Source: Euperipatoides rowelli
Lineage: Eukaryota; Onychophora; Udeonychophora; Euonychophora; Peripatopsidae
Assembly (NCBI GenBank): GCA_003024985.2
Contig: PXIH01S0061741.1
Strand: one strand, 5' to 3'
DNA length: 10,384 nucleotides
Numbering within the stretch: the stretch's first letter is position 1; each line of letters begins with the position of its first letter. Made by a program: the position numbers and the translations under genes. The notes under the pieces were generated by a model, which saw only the letters and a program-made list of their open reading frames with translations, had not been told where the DNA came from and did no database searches. Positions 1-7,607 of the stretch are shown here, piece by piece.

Positions 1-100
1 CTCTGCTTGAAATAATACAATAAATAAATAAAAAATAAATAAATGACTATTTACAAAATAATAAAGCAAGCGACCACAAAGGCGCTACATCCGGGTGATC
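1..100 (-). mobile_element. Probable 3' end of a non-LTR retrotransposon (fragment)
   Basis: Read on the minus strand, this segment runs from a short GC-rich stretch (CCCGGATGTAGCG, at 83-95 on the plus strand) through TTGTAAATA into an imperfect TTTA/TTTTA repeat. That order is typical of non-LTR retrotransposon 3' ends, which often finish in a short microsatellite. The same order of words (ACCCGGATGTAGCG, then TTGTAAATA, then T-rich TTTA repeats) recurs on the minus strand at about 3540-3630, directly downstream of a recognisable reverse-transcriptase fragment. That link is the reason for this call. No coding sequence of the element is visible here, and the true boundary lies at or beyond the window edge. 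Family unknown. Confidence 0.4.
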
Positions 101-1216
101 AAATGCTCAAAATTACTATTCTGTAAGTGAACTTGCATCCATATGGGCAAAGTTACACATTTAATATTTGATGTATGTTCTTATGATAGTAAATCATTAT
201 TTACATTTAATTGTTGTTGTATAGTTTATGAAATAAAGCCTTAATAATACTAATAACTTGATTTCAATTAATTGAATATTAATAGTATTAAATATTCCTC
301 TTTCTAGTTACCTGATTTAAATTTTTATTTAAAGATTTTCAAAAATATTATAAAGTGAAATAATTCCAGTTCACACTTCTATCACTTTCTTACTTTTGAA
401 ACAAACAAAAATTATTGTTAGCTGTGTTTTAATTACTTTATTCAGCTTAGATGTTCACAAGAAGTTTGTGTGTGTGTGTGTGAATTTAATGTCAATTCAT
501 ATTGGTTTTTATTATTTTTTAATACATTTATCTTTTTAGAAAACTGTCAACAAACATTGAGATTATTGTTTATTTTATTTAGTTTGCTGAATTATTATTA
601 TTTCCTTTATTCTCGTATGGAAGGATTTGAATTGCTAATTCCTAATTACCAGAAATTTAATTTTTTTTTATTATTTTGCAGCTTATTAATTCTCATCATT
701 AAATTTTTCAGTTAAACTCTCACCCCCCCCCCTCCTGTTTAATTCATTATATATTCTGTGCTCTAATTAAATAGTGTCAAATTATTATTTTTTATTTATT
801 ATTTCACAAAATATAATAAAAAAATACATTTCAATGTTTATTAATATGAAGTAGAAGTAACAATGAATTGTTGAAACATTTCTACTCGGTTTAAATTTGA
901 GGTGATTTAAAAAATATAGACAGCAACTCGTCAATTCTGGGATCACAGTAATTAAATTAAATTTTTTTTATCCATTTAAAACACTACTTTTAACTGAATT
1001 GCTTGAGACAAAAAAAAAAAAAAAAAATTTTTTTTAGTACAAAAAAAAAAAAAAGTGTATGCTAATTTTATTTTCTCTATTTGAATACACATGGAAAGGA
1101 CGTTTTTCTTTTTGTTGTTCACTGCAAACTAGGCTATATGTTAATAATGAAATAAATATGAAAGGCAGAGCAAATTTAGATTAACTCACAAGTTTTATTC
1201 TCATTTTTATATTATT
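101..1216. other. AT-rich spacer with homopolymer runs, no gene supported
   Basis: No convincing gene is visible. The stretch holds a short TG run (about 466-481), a C10 run at 723-732, A and T runs near 1010-1055, and many AATAAA-like words expected from base composition. A T-rich open frame ending at 715 encodes mostly F, L, I and Y, as random T-rich DNA would. Within it, 595-648 (reading SRMEGFELLIPNYQ) sits between intron-like T-rich AG sites and looks slightly more protein-like, but there is no 5' splice site after it, so I do not call it an exon. Confidence 0.6.
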
Positions 1217-1412
1217 TCTAATATAGGACTAGATAGATAAATAGTTGGATAAATAGTTAAATAAATAGATAGATAAATCAATATAGATAGGTAGAAGGAT
1301 GGAGGAAGTGAGGGAGAAAGATAAATTAGATAGATAGATAGAGAGATAGATAGATAGGTAGGTAGGCAGGTAGGTAGATCGGTTGATAGGTAGATAGATA
1401 GATCAATTGATC

Positions 1413-1466
<54 letters not shown>

Positions 1467-1735
1467 CAGATAGCTCGATCGTTCGGTCAGTTGGTAGTAG
1501 ATAGATAGATAGATAGATAGGTAGATAGATAGATACTGTAGATAGATATTTGGTTGATTGATTGATTCATTCATTCATTCATTAATAGATAGATAGATAT
1601 ATAGTAGTCTTAGTAGGTAGATGATACAGTAGATATATACACATAGATATAGGCAGCCAGGTAGGTAGATAAATGGTGGTATCTAGATAGTCTTTAGAGA
1701 GGTGTAAAAGTATGAATGGATAGATAGATAGAGAT
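1217..1735. repeat. Compound GATA tetranucleotide microsatellite
   Basis: The stretch is built almost entirely from GATA units with interspersed GGTA, GATC, GATT and CATT variants. The longest uninterrupted run is 13 GATA copies at 1413-1464. The surrounding units carry substitutions, and the phase changes several times, including a short TTGATTGATTGATTCATTCATT transition near 1553-1582. Interruption by GGTAGGTAGGCAGG near 1360-1375 suggests a separate slippage expansion. The minus-strand open frame across it (YLSIYLSI repeats) is simply the translated repeat and is not a gene. Confidence 0.95.
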
Positions 1736-1739
1736 AGGA

Positions 1740-2395
1740 CTAGGGACAACCTCGCTGGACTATAGTTTGTTGTTGTCCATCATATTTGTATTTGTATTTG
1801 AATACACTTTTTAAGCCTAAGCTTTTCTTTTTAACACATTAAAAAAAATTATTATAACAGTAATACCAATGCTGAAAAATGAACACAGTTGGTTTCACAA
1901 TATGAGTGTTCATGTTAATTGGGCTATGAATTATAAATGTTTGCAGTTTGACTGAACAATCTGTCATGCAGAAAGGTAGTCCTACCTTGTGGAATAGGTA
2001 GTATTAATTTATTACTAATAAAAAATATTATCCATATTTATTTGACTAAATTTATTTTTATTTGACTAAATTATCTGGATGTTCATCTATATTATGTTTG
2101 ACTTTAATATTTTGTTAATCTTATGTAATTTTAAAACAATAGCATCAATTTTACTATTTAGTTTATACAGTATATGCATAAAAAAGAGCTTTACTATTTG
2201 ATTTTGAAATCAATGAATTTAAGCAATTTATATTTGTTTGCAAAGGATATATCTGAATAATATAACTTCATGGTGAAAAGAAGTCATTTATAACTAATGT
2301 GTTTACTATTTTCAACATCTCTAAGGAAATTCAGCAAAATTGTTCTGTTTTGTTTAATCTGAGGTGTTTTTTTTTTTTCTTCTTTCTAAAATAAG
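1740..2395. other. AT-rich spacer, probably intronic or intergenic
   Basis: No gene is supported. The stretch includes a small tandem duplication (see 2036-2073) and, at 2367-2390, a T-rich pyrimidine tract of the kind that precedes a 3' splice site; this leads directly into the exon candidate at 2396. If that exon is real, at least the right part of this stretch is intron. Confidence 0.5.
2036..2073. repeat. Short tandem duplication, two copies
   Basis: The word TTATTTGACTAAATT occurs twice about 21 bp apart, separated by a few T/A bases. The two copies match over the whole word. This looks like a recent local slippage or duplication event. No functional meaning is suggested. Confidence 0.7.
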
Positions 2396-2511
2396 ATTTT
2401 GAATTGCCAGTTGAAACTGTAGCTCAGACCTGTGAGACATTAAGTTACTATGAAAAGGTTACTTACTTAAGAAGATTTGAAGCTAGTGAAAAAAAAACAT
2501 TAGCAGGAAAT
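2396..2511 (+). CDS. Candidate internal coding exon of an unrecognised gene
   Basis: Frame 1 is open from 2398 to 2511 (38 codons) and has a balanced, protein-like composition quite unlike the surrounding T-rich DNA. It reads FELPVETVAQTCETLSYYEK followed by VTYLRRFEASEKKTLAGN: charged, mostly helix-compatible, with a basic-acidic cluster (RRFEASEKK). The exon is preceded by a long pyrimidine tract (2367-2387), a possible branch-point word CTAAAAT and an AG at 2394-2395. It is followed by a good 5' splice site, AAT|GTAAGC, with GT at 2512-2513. An in-frame stop (TAA, 2392-2394) lies just upstream, and read-through meets a stop near 2554, so the frame is open essentially only between the two splice signals. 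It starts two bases into a codon boundary and ends in phase 0. I do not recognise the protein family. No partner exon was found in the window. Confidence 0.5.
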
Positions 2512-2857
2512 GTAAGCATTCAACTTTATTTCCTTTTAATAAATAATAGTCTTTAGAAATAATTGACCTAGGCACCTTCTTTACACGCATGTCCATTAGG
2601 CGGGTTAGGGTGACCATGTTTATCACTACTGGCAGCAATCATTAAGAGCTAAGAAAAATTCATGAATAATTCAAGAAAAATTAAAGGTTTTATTCATTGA
2701 TTTATGGCGGCATCGTTTGTAGTTTATTTTTAATGTTTGAACTATTGGAACTTTTGTATTAGTGTTTATATATATACAAATGGCTGAAGTTTTATAACAA
2801 AAATGAATGCTAATGACAAAACTTCCATTTTTTTCACCTAATAGTTCTATTTGGGTT
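2512..2857. other. AT-rich spacer, possibly intron
   Basis: Nothing beyond AT-rich sequence and a TATATATA run near 2768-2775 is visible. It would be intron sequence if the exon ending at 2511 is real. Confidence 0.4.
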
Positions 2858-3440
2858 GCTATTTGGTCTTACCATTGACAGCTGTGTGACTATTACAGAT
2901 CTGTGATAGGCCTACTTTTTCAAGCTATTTGTCCCTCTGTGACAACAATGTGATCATTACAAACATTTCATACCTTTAGTATAGTTATTTGTTCTTACCT
3001 GTGAACAGTGTGACTATTATAAATCCATGATCTCTTTTGCACAGTTATTTATGCCAGAAGTGATTACGTCAGGATTGTAATAAACCTGTGATCTTTGTTT
3101 CACAGCTATTTGTTACCAGAAATAACAACAGAATGGATATTATAAACTTTATTATCTCTTTTGCAGTTTTTAGTTCCCATCAGTGACAACAGTTTGAAAT
3201 AAAAACGCTGTGACTTATTTGACAGTGACAACAGTATGGTTATCGCAAACTTGTGATTCTTTTACACATCTGACTGTTTCACCTACCAGTGACAAAATCA
3301 AGATATTATAAACCCATGGTTTCATTTGATCAGCTATGCAAAGGCTTATTCTCAACAGTGACAGAATAATCCTTTCTGAATAACTATTTCAAATCCATGA
3401 GCCTTCTGCAAAGTTATTTTAAAACTTACATCATTGAAAA
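2858..3440. repeat. Decayed tandem repeat, period about 60-66 bp, roughly nine copies
   Basis: The anchor word GCTATTTG or GTTATTTG recurs at 2858, 2924, 2984, 3044 and 3105, with a decayed copy at 3166, giving spacings of 66, 60, 60, 61 and 61 bp. In the right half the unit is better followed by the internal anchor CAGTGACAA, at 3181, 3223 and 3287, with CAGTGACAG at 3356. Each unit has the order GCTATTTGTTC, then CAGTGACAACAGTGTGA, then ATTATAAAC, then a TGTGATCTCTTTTGCACA-type end. One unit (3181-3222) is shortened to about 42 bp. The copies differ at many positions, so the array is old. It has no open frame across units. Confidence 0.85.
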
Positions 3441-3539
3441 CTCACAAAATAGATGTCGACCATAGGTTCCCAAACTTATTTGACCTACAGCCCCTTTTTC
3501 AGAAAAAAAATTACTCANAATAATAAAATTACAAATAAT

Positions 3540-3630
3540 GAATGGCAAAAAATAAAAATAAATTGTATTTACAAACTAAAAGTTCCTTACAAAGGATACA
3601 ACGTCCATAGCGGACGCTACATCCGGGTTT
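3540..3630 (-). mobile_element. 3' end of the same retrotransposon, joined after an internal deletion
   Basis: Directly downstream of the reverse-transcriptase fragment on the minus strand comes ACCCGGATGTAGCG (plus strand 3615-3628), then TTTGTAAATA, then T-rich TTTA-like sequence. This matches the order seen at the left window edge (83-96 and onward). A complete element would have several hundred more bases of coding sequence between the VDD.L.F..HI motif and the 3' end, so this copy appears internally deleted. In the frame that ends the polymerase fragment, both copies read TRM followed by a TAG stop within this word. Confidence 0.45.
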
Positions 3631-3631
3631 A

Positions 3632-3919
3632 TTAATCTATATGATCTGTAAAGTATAAACGATCGTCAACCATCAGCCCCAGATCCCTAAAACAATGAAC
3701 TCTTTGAATCTCATTGCCGTCAATGTAAAAAGTAGGGATCGATTCAAATTTACCCATGAGTAGATAGTTAGATTTAGAATAATTTACCTTTAATGCCTTA
3801 TCTTTCATCCATGTAGAAAATAAGTCGATTTGAGACTGAAAATTCAATATATCATTATACGAATCAAGAAATGAAAATAACTTTAAATCATCAGTGGAAC
3901 TGATTACATTGTCAAAATT
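3632..3919 (-). pseudogene. Broken non-LTR retrotransposon reverse transcriptase fragment
   Basis: On the minus strand a frame of about 95 residues is open between stops at 3920-3922 and 3632-3634. It has no natural start and is an internal piece of a polymerase. In order it shows SSTDDLKLF (about residues 7-15), in the position of the YADD/FADD catalytic box of reverse transcriptases and keeping both aspartates but with ST in place of the usual F/Y-A; then FQSQIDLFSTWMKDKALKVN (about 30-49) followed by SKSNYLLMG; then FYIDGNEI; then FRDLGLMVDDRLYFTDHID at the end. The W...L.VN.SK and LG..VDD.L.F..HI signatures are typical of jockey/CR1-like and related non-LTR elements. The thumb and C-terminal region are missing: a stop follows at once, and the next sequence matches an element 3' end. 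It is dead: truncated at both ends. Confidence 0.8.
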
Positions 3920-4410
3920 CTACCTATGTCCTACAACATAGCAAAGAAAGATGTTGTTGGAAATAACTTAAGACACCTTGAAGCTTGAAATTATAAAATT
4001 ATTTTTAAAATAAACCATAGTAACATTCACATTACACACAGAAAATTAAGATAATGAAGAACAATATTAAAATAAATATCACAATAATATTAAAAATCAC
4101 TGTGAGAAGGATGAACCTGGTGTATAAGTTTATTCCTATACGATTTTAAATAATTTATTAGACCACCTAATAGTAAAAATTTCATAAATCACTTAAATGA
4201 GTTCGGGGAAAAAAGGAATAATTAAAGGGTTAGACCTGTTGGCGAACTTGACCACTGATCGTTATATTAACTTGAATTTTCTTCTCTTCTTTCTGTATGC
4301 TTCCACTACATCTTATTCAACCCTCCGTCCAAATTCCACCCCAAGCTACTAAAGCCCCTTGATTTTTTACAGCGCACCCAAGGGGCATTTTTGCCCACTT
4401 TAAAACTATG

Positions 4411-4825
4411 ATGAAGATGGTCTTTTGGTTTTAGTGCTAGCCTATAGTAAAAAAAATGTATTTATTCCAATTAGGTTTGTCCTATTAAAAATAACATCAC
4501 TTTTTAGCATGTACCTCTCGGTGTTTAATTTGGCACCTTATGTGTATAGTTTCTCATTTGGGAATCTTCTAAATGTAACTTACAAGTTAAACAAATTGGG
4601 AATTAGAAATAAGGGCACTAAAAGTTAAAATTTAATTTCAAGAAATTAATTTTCAAATATTGGACATGGGAGGAAGTTTTTTTTTTTAATTAACTTAAAA
4701 TTTTTAGAGAAGCGAAGCACTTTGATTTTTTTTTTTAAACCAAGCAGATTTTGAGTACCGGTACTATAAACTTTAGCATTAAAAATTAGACTTACTTTGA
4801 TTCGCTACATCAATGTCCATAAATT
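4411..4825. other. AT-rich spacer, no gene supported
   Basis: A plus-strand open frame ending at 4628 (67 codons) is low in charged residues, has no recognisable domain and no splice signals, and is probably chance. Homopolymer T runs lie near 4677-4687 and 4728-4736. A self-complementary GAGTACCGGTACT-like word lies at about 4753-4765. A GTAAGT 5' splice-site word reading on the minus strand lies at about 4789-4794, downstream of the exon candidate at 4826-5134. Confidence 0.5.
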
Positions 4826-5128
4826 TCAACTCTTAAACATATTTCCAAATTGTGTAGCATCGCAAATACAATTTTTTGTTGGAATAGTCTTATTAACGCA
4901 ATAAATAAACTTTCCAGCTATTATAATCATTACCTGATCAATTAAATGGCCAACCTCTACTGACACTATCATCCTAATAAGTTCTGGAGCTAAAAAAACC
5001 ATCTGTGTTATTAATACAGTGCAAATAGCCACAATATCATAGTAAATATTAGAAGATTCTGGGACGTCATAAATTGAAAACTTTCTTAATAATTTTGAAC
5101 CGCTTAAAAATTCAATTCCGCGTAACAT
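4826..5128 (-). CDS. Candidate first coding exon of a membrane protein; function unknown, possibly chemoreceptor-like
   Basis: The minus-strand frame opens with ATG at 5128-5126 in the context AGAAAATG and runs 100 codons to TGA. Six bases before the ATG is a strong 3' splice site, GGTCTTTTTATTTCAG|TAGAAA, with an in-frame TAG right after it, so translation must start at this ATG and a 5'-UTR intron is implied. Residues 1-25 are mixed (SGSKLLRKFSIYDVPESS). Residues 30-55 are strongly hydrophobic (DIVAICTVLITQMVFLAPEL) and probably membrane-spanning; a second hydrophobic patch lies at 63-78. After codon 65 (HLIDQ) there is a good 5' splice site, CAG|GTAATG (exon edge at 4934, phase 0), so the true exon may end there and the last 35 codons may be intron read-through. 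The pattern of a short N-terminus, PE near the hydrophobic helix and spaced L/I residues loosely recalls insect odorant receptors, but no diagnostic motif is present. Confidence 0.45.
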   Translation of the reverse strand: MLRGIEFLSGSKLLRKFSIYDVPESSNIYYDIVAICTVLITQMVFLAPELIRMIVSVEVGHLIDQVMIIIAGKFIYCVNKTIPTKNCICDATQFGNMFKS

Positions 5129-5134
5129 TTTCTA

Positions 5135-5790
5135 CTGAAATAAAAAGACCAAGATTGTATAAATGTTAGTACTTAAAAATGAAAAGATGGCGTTGAATTT
5201 TAATAGCTGATCACGTGCAGTCATGGAGTAGTCGCAAATGAGTATACAGTGAATGATACACCTGGTTGTAGTTATTTGCTTGCTGATCTCTAGCCTTATT
5301 TATATCAACGTCCGATATAATAATCATGTTGCAAATTTATTTGCATTGCAATTATATTTTTTGGAATTTGACAATTTAAAGCTGATCCACAATCTTTTTA
5401 TTAATGTATTGGAAGAATATAACATGGCAGTTGTTTTTTTTTTAAAAAGAATATAGCCTAAAAAATGTTAGACATAGTGTGAATATTTTGATGCAGGTGG
5501 AACCCAGAAACAAGATTTCAACTTTTAGTGGCCTATGGCTAGATAACTAGTTTTAATAATTACGGTACATTAACCGTTAACCTTAAATTAAAGATTTGTT
5601 AATTCACAAATTTACTTCCAGAAAATATACGTGCATCAAATAACATTACTATACTAATTCTAACAAATAAAAAAATAATCGTTAAAAAAACAATAGCATT
5701 TTTCATATCTAAATCCGAATTTTATAATAAAGCAAAATTTAAATCATTTAAAGGGCATAATTACACTTTGATCTTAGCTGAGTAGAAATG
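5135..5790. other. AT-rich spacer, no gene supported
   Basis: On the minus strand this is the putative 5'-UTR intron upstream of the exon at 4826-5134. On the plus strand a 67-codon frame (5253-5456) begins with a hydrophobic stretch (MIHLVVVICLLISSLIYINV) but has no splice sites, homology or Kozak support, so I treat it as chance. A short tandem word TTAACCGTTAACC lies at about 5569-5581. Otherwise nothing is visible. Confidence 0.45.
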
Positions 5791-6420
5791 TGGGTTCTGG
5801 AACAGTTTCGGTTCAAAGTTCACTTCCTGTTCCAGAAAATACAAGGTGGCTGTCTTCCTGCTCCTGTTTCTTAAAGGTATAGCAATTTTTTAGGCAAACA
5901 CTTAAAGTTTAAGATGTCACATGAAATCTAAAATGGCCATCTTCCTGTTCTATTTCTTATAGTTATAGAGGGTTTTTAGGCTTACATTACTGGTTTATGA
6001 TATCATTTCTAGTGGTTTCTGGAAGTTGGAACAATCTAGGTCAAAGGTCACGTCCAGTGTGAAGCACTTACGGTCCTGCACAGTGGGTACTCTCTGTTCC
6101 AGAAAGGTATTTGAGGTTTTATAGGATATGATGTCACTTCAAGTTTCAGAAAGTCCAAGATGGCTGTCTTCCAGTCCTGCACAGCAGCCATTTCCATTGC
6201 CAGAAAATCCAAGATGGCCAGCTTCCGGTTTTTGGAGTTTTGATGTCAAGGTTTTGTTCAAATTTTTTTTTGTCCATATGACATCACTTCTGGCCCCAAT
6301 TAACTTCAAATAAACTCCTGAGTTTGCCCAATAATTTTCAAGATGGTGGTACTTCTGGTTCTGCAGTTATGACATCACTTCCATTTTCACTCAAAAAGTG
6401 AATTTTTATGAACTACTTTC
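5790..6420. repeat. Cluster of decayed interspersed repeats sharing several short words
   Basis: Related words recur in loose order: GTTCCAGAAAATACAAGGTG (about 5828), CTAAAATGGCCATCTTCCTG (about 5929), GTCCAAGATGGCTGTCTTCC (about 6153), ATCCAAGATGGCCAGCTTCC (about 6208) and TTCAAGATGGTGGTACTTCT (about 6338). Between them come GATGTCACATG, GATATCATTTC, GATGTCACTTC, ATGACATCACTTCTGG and ATGACATCACTTCC. A GGTCAAAGGTCAC word lies at 6039. The copies look like decayed relatives of one repeat unit, arranged roughly tandemly with spacings of about 55 to 220 bp. Local GC content is higher than in the flanks. A plus-strand open frame (6128-6313) is made of these repeat words and is not called as a gene. 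Confidence 0.65.
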
Positions 6421-6903
6421 AGTTGCCCTAACCTCGTTTTCAATAAGCTATTTGAACTCTATGCTTTCAGGCACCCCACTTTAATTTTTTTTTAAACAGA
6501 CATTGTTGAGTAATAGTTGTTTTTGCTACCTTAGGATAGTATAATGCATAATTCTTTTTAAAATACTGTATCTCCCCAAACGTTGTCCTAGAACAAGGGA
6601 TTTAAACTTATGTGCATAAAACATTGAGCTCAACAACTTTTCTATTGGGACCTTGCTCCTCAAAATTAAATTTTTCATGTTTATAATAACTTGCCATATT
6701 AAATCTATACCTTTCCATGTTAAATTTTTTAAGAAAGGTGAAAAATATTCTAATTTGTTTGGTCCCTACTATTATTTATGGAAGGCATATCATGGGGAAG
6801 CATTTTGTAACACGACTAATCAGATTGCGATGTGGATGATAATATTATAGTCAAGAGTGTATGGGCGTACATGAACATGTTATAACATGTCTTTTTTTCC
6901 TAG
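6421..6903. other. AT-rich spacer, no gene supported
   Basis: No feature is supported. A 65-codon plus-strand frame (6653-6850) is low complexity. The right edge (6890-6903) is a pyrimidine tract ending in an AG, TGTCTTTTTTTCCTAG, which resembles a 3' splice site. Confidence 0.5.
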
Positions 6904-6994
6904 GAAATTAAAAGTGTGTACATGTAATTCCGAAAACATATATAAACTCATCTTATTTTTCAACCATAATCACTTGACTTCAGACCCTCTAGTG
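6904..6994 (+). CDS. Possible short internal coding exon
   Basis: The 91-bp segment lies between a strong 3' splice-site match (GTCTTTTTTTCCTAG|G, AG at 6902-6903) and a consensus 5' splice site (GTG|GTAAGT, GT at 6995-6996). One frame is open throughout (30 codons from 6905): KLKVCTCNSENIYKLILFFN then HNHLTSDPLV. It starts one base into the exon and ends in phase 0. The composition is not strongly protein-like, and I could not find a following exon that continues the phase 0 frame, so this may be a chance pairing of splice-like words. No domain is recognised. Confidence 0.25.
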
Positions 6995-7607
6995 GTAAGT
7001 TAAAAAACAATTCTATATTAGAGGCCAATACAGCAGAGACCAATGCAACAGAGATAAATTTCAACATGAAAATTAATTGTGATAAAGAAATGGATGCTTT
7101 ATTATGAATACTTGTCAAATCAGAAATAACTGAACCCACCACGGAGATAAATTCTACAAGGAAATAGATAATTTATGGTATGAGCCATATCATTATCAAA
7201 GGTACAGTGAGTCATCTATGGTAAGTTATTATGATAACAGAAATAAACAACCTACAGAAACTAATTGATGAAAAACTGGTCAAATAATGACTATGACTAA
7301 TGAAAAAAATCTGATTAACTAAAATAAAAGAAGAGAAAATAGAGGATTACAAATAATGAGAATACCAATCGTGAATAAATGCCTATCACTGATAGAATAT
7401 CCATCCAATCCGATTGATGACATATCACTATTGGAAATATTAAATGACATACCATTATCAGAAATAGGTCTACAACAACATCCCTTTGCTTTCCTCCCAG
7501 AGCCAGAGTCATCAACCAAAACTCTAAAACCTAATACCATAGAATCTTCAACCCCAGAATCAACCATTGTATGCATAGAGCCCATCACCATAACAATACA
7601 ATCTTAA
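6970..7607 (+). pseudogene. Decayed coding-like region of unknown origin
   Basis: The plus strand here becomes A- and C-rich and stop-poor compared with its surroundings. Frame 1 (from 6970) reads, with one stop (TGA near 7105), SLDFRPSSGKLKNNSILEAN then TAETNATEINF up to about 7168. Frame 3 then takes over (from about 7143) with HHGDKFYKEIDNLWYEPYHY, is broken by stops near 7266-7271 and 7320, and continues as an 83-codon uninterrupted frame at 7356-7607. That last part shows an acidic leucine-rich stretch (SLLEILNDIPLSEIGLQ) and a P/S/T/E-rich tail (PEPESSTKTLKPNTIESSTP). One frameshift and four stops suggest a dead copy of a gene or retroelement protein. No family is recognised. Low G content also lowers stop frequency by chance, and the minus strand is open at 7319-7591 too, so the call is tentative. 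Confidence 0.3.

Larger units (their letters stand above)
3461..4410. mobile_element. Non-autonomous element or composite with hAT-like ends
   Basis: The left end begins CATAGGTTCCCAAACTT and continues with a C-rich block (GACCTACAGCCCCTTTTTC). The right end finishes CACCCAAGGGGCATTTTTG then CCCACTTTAAAACTATG, whose complement begins CATAGTTTTAAAGTGGG. The outer five bases are an exact inverted repeat, and both ends resemble the GGTTCCCAAA...-type termini common on non-autonomous hAT elements. The right end also contains a GGGCATTTTTGCCC hairpin. No transposase frame is visible, and the flanking 8 bp (ATGTCGAC and ATGAAGAT) do not form a clean target duplication. The ends are therefore decayed, or they belong to two different insertions. 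The interior carries a reverse-transcriptase remnant on the minus strand. One unresolved base (N) lies at 3518. Confidence 0.5.

Noticed and set aside
81-130. Possible tRNA-like or structured RNA because of the local GC-rich patch
   Set aside because: No cloverleaf pairing or A/B box words could be found; the patch is better explained as a retrotransposon 3' end.
470-715. Plus-strand 81-codon frame, F/L/I/Y rich
   Set aside because: T-rich composition explains the open frame; no donor splice site, no domain and no good start context.
1326-1574. Minus-strand 82-codon frame rich in YLSI repeats
   Set aside because: It is the direct translation of the GATA microsatellite; tetranucleotide repeats without stops in one frame always give such frames.
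4425-4628. Plus-strand 67-codon frame
   Set aside because: Non-ATG or weak start, no domain and no splice signals, in spacer next to a transposon end.
5253-5456. Plus-strand frame with a hydrophobic, signal-peptide-like N-terminus
   Set aside because: The hydrophobicity follows from T-rich codons; it lies opposite the presumed intron of the minus-strand exon and shows no recognisable domain.
5460-5540. Possible exon after GATGCAG near 5496 (reading VEPRNKISTFSGLWLDN)
   Set aside because: The AG has no pyrimidine tract before it and the frame closes within 20 codons without a donor.
6128-6313. Plus-strand frame with proline and serine-rich N-terminus
   Set aside because: It is built from the AAGATGGC/TTCC repeat words, so the apparent protein-like composition comes from a repeat.
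7319-7591. Minus-strand 90-codon frame overlapping the decayed coding-like region
   Set aside because: The stretch is low in G on the plus strand, so several frames are open on both strands; the minus-strand product is low quality (tail of L and F) and has no splice context.
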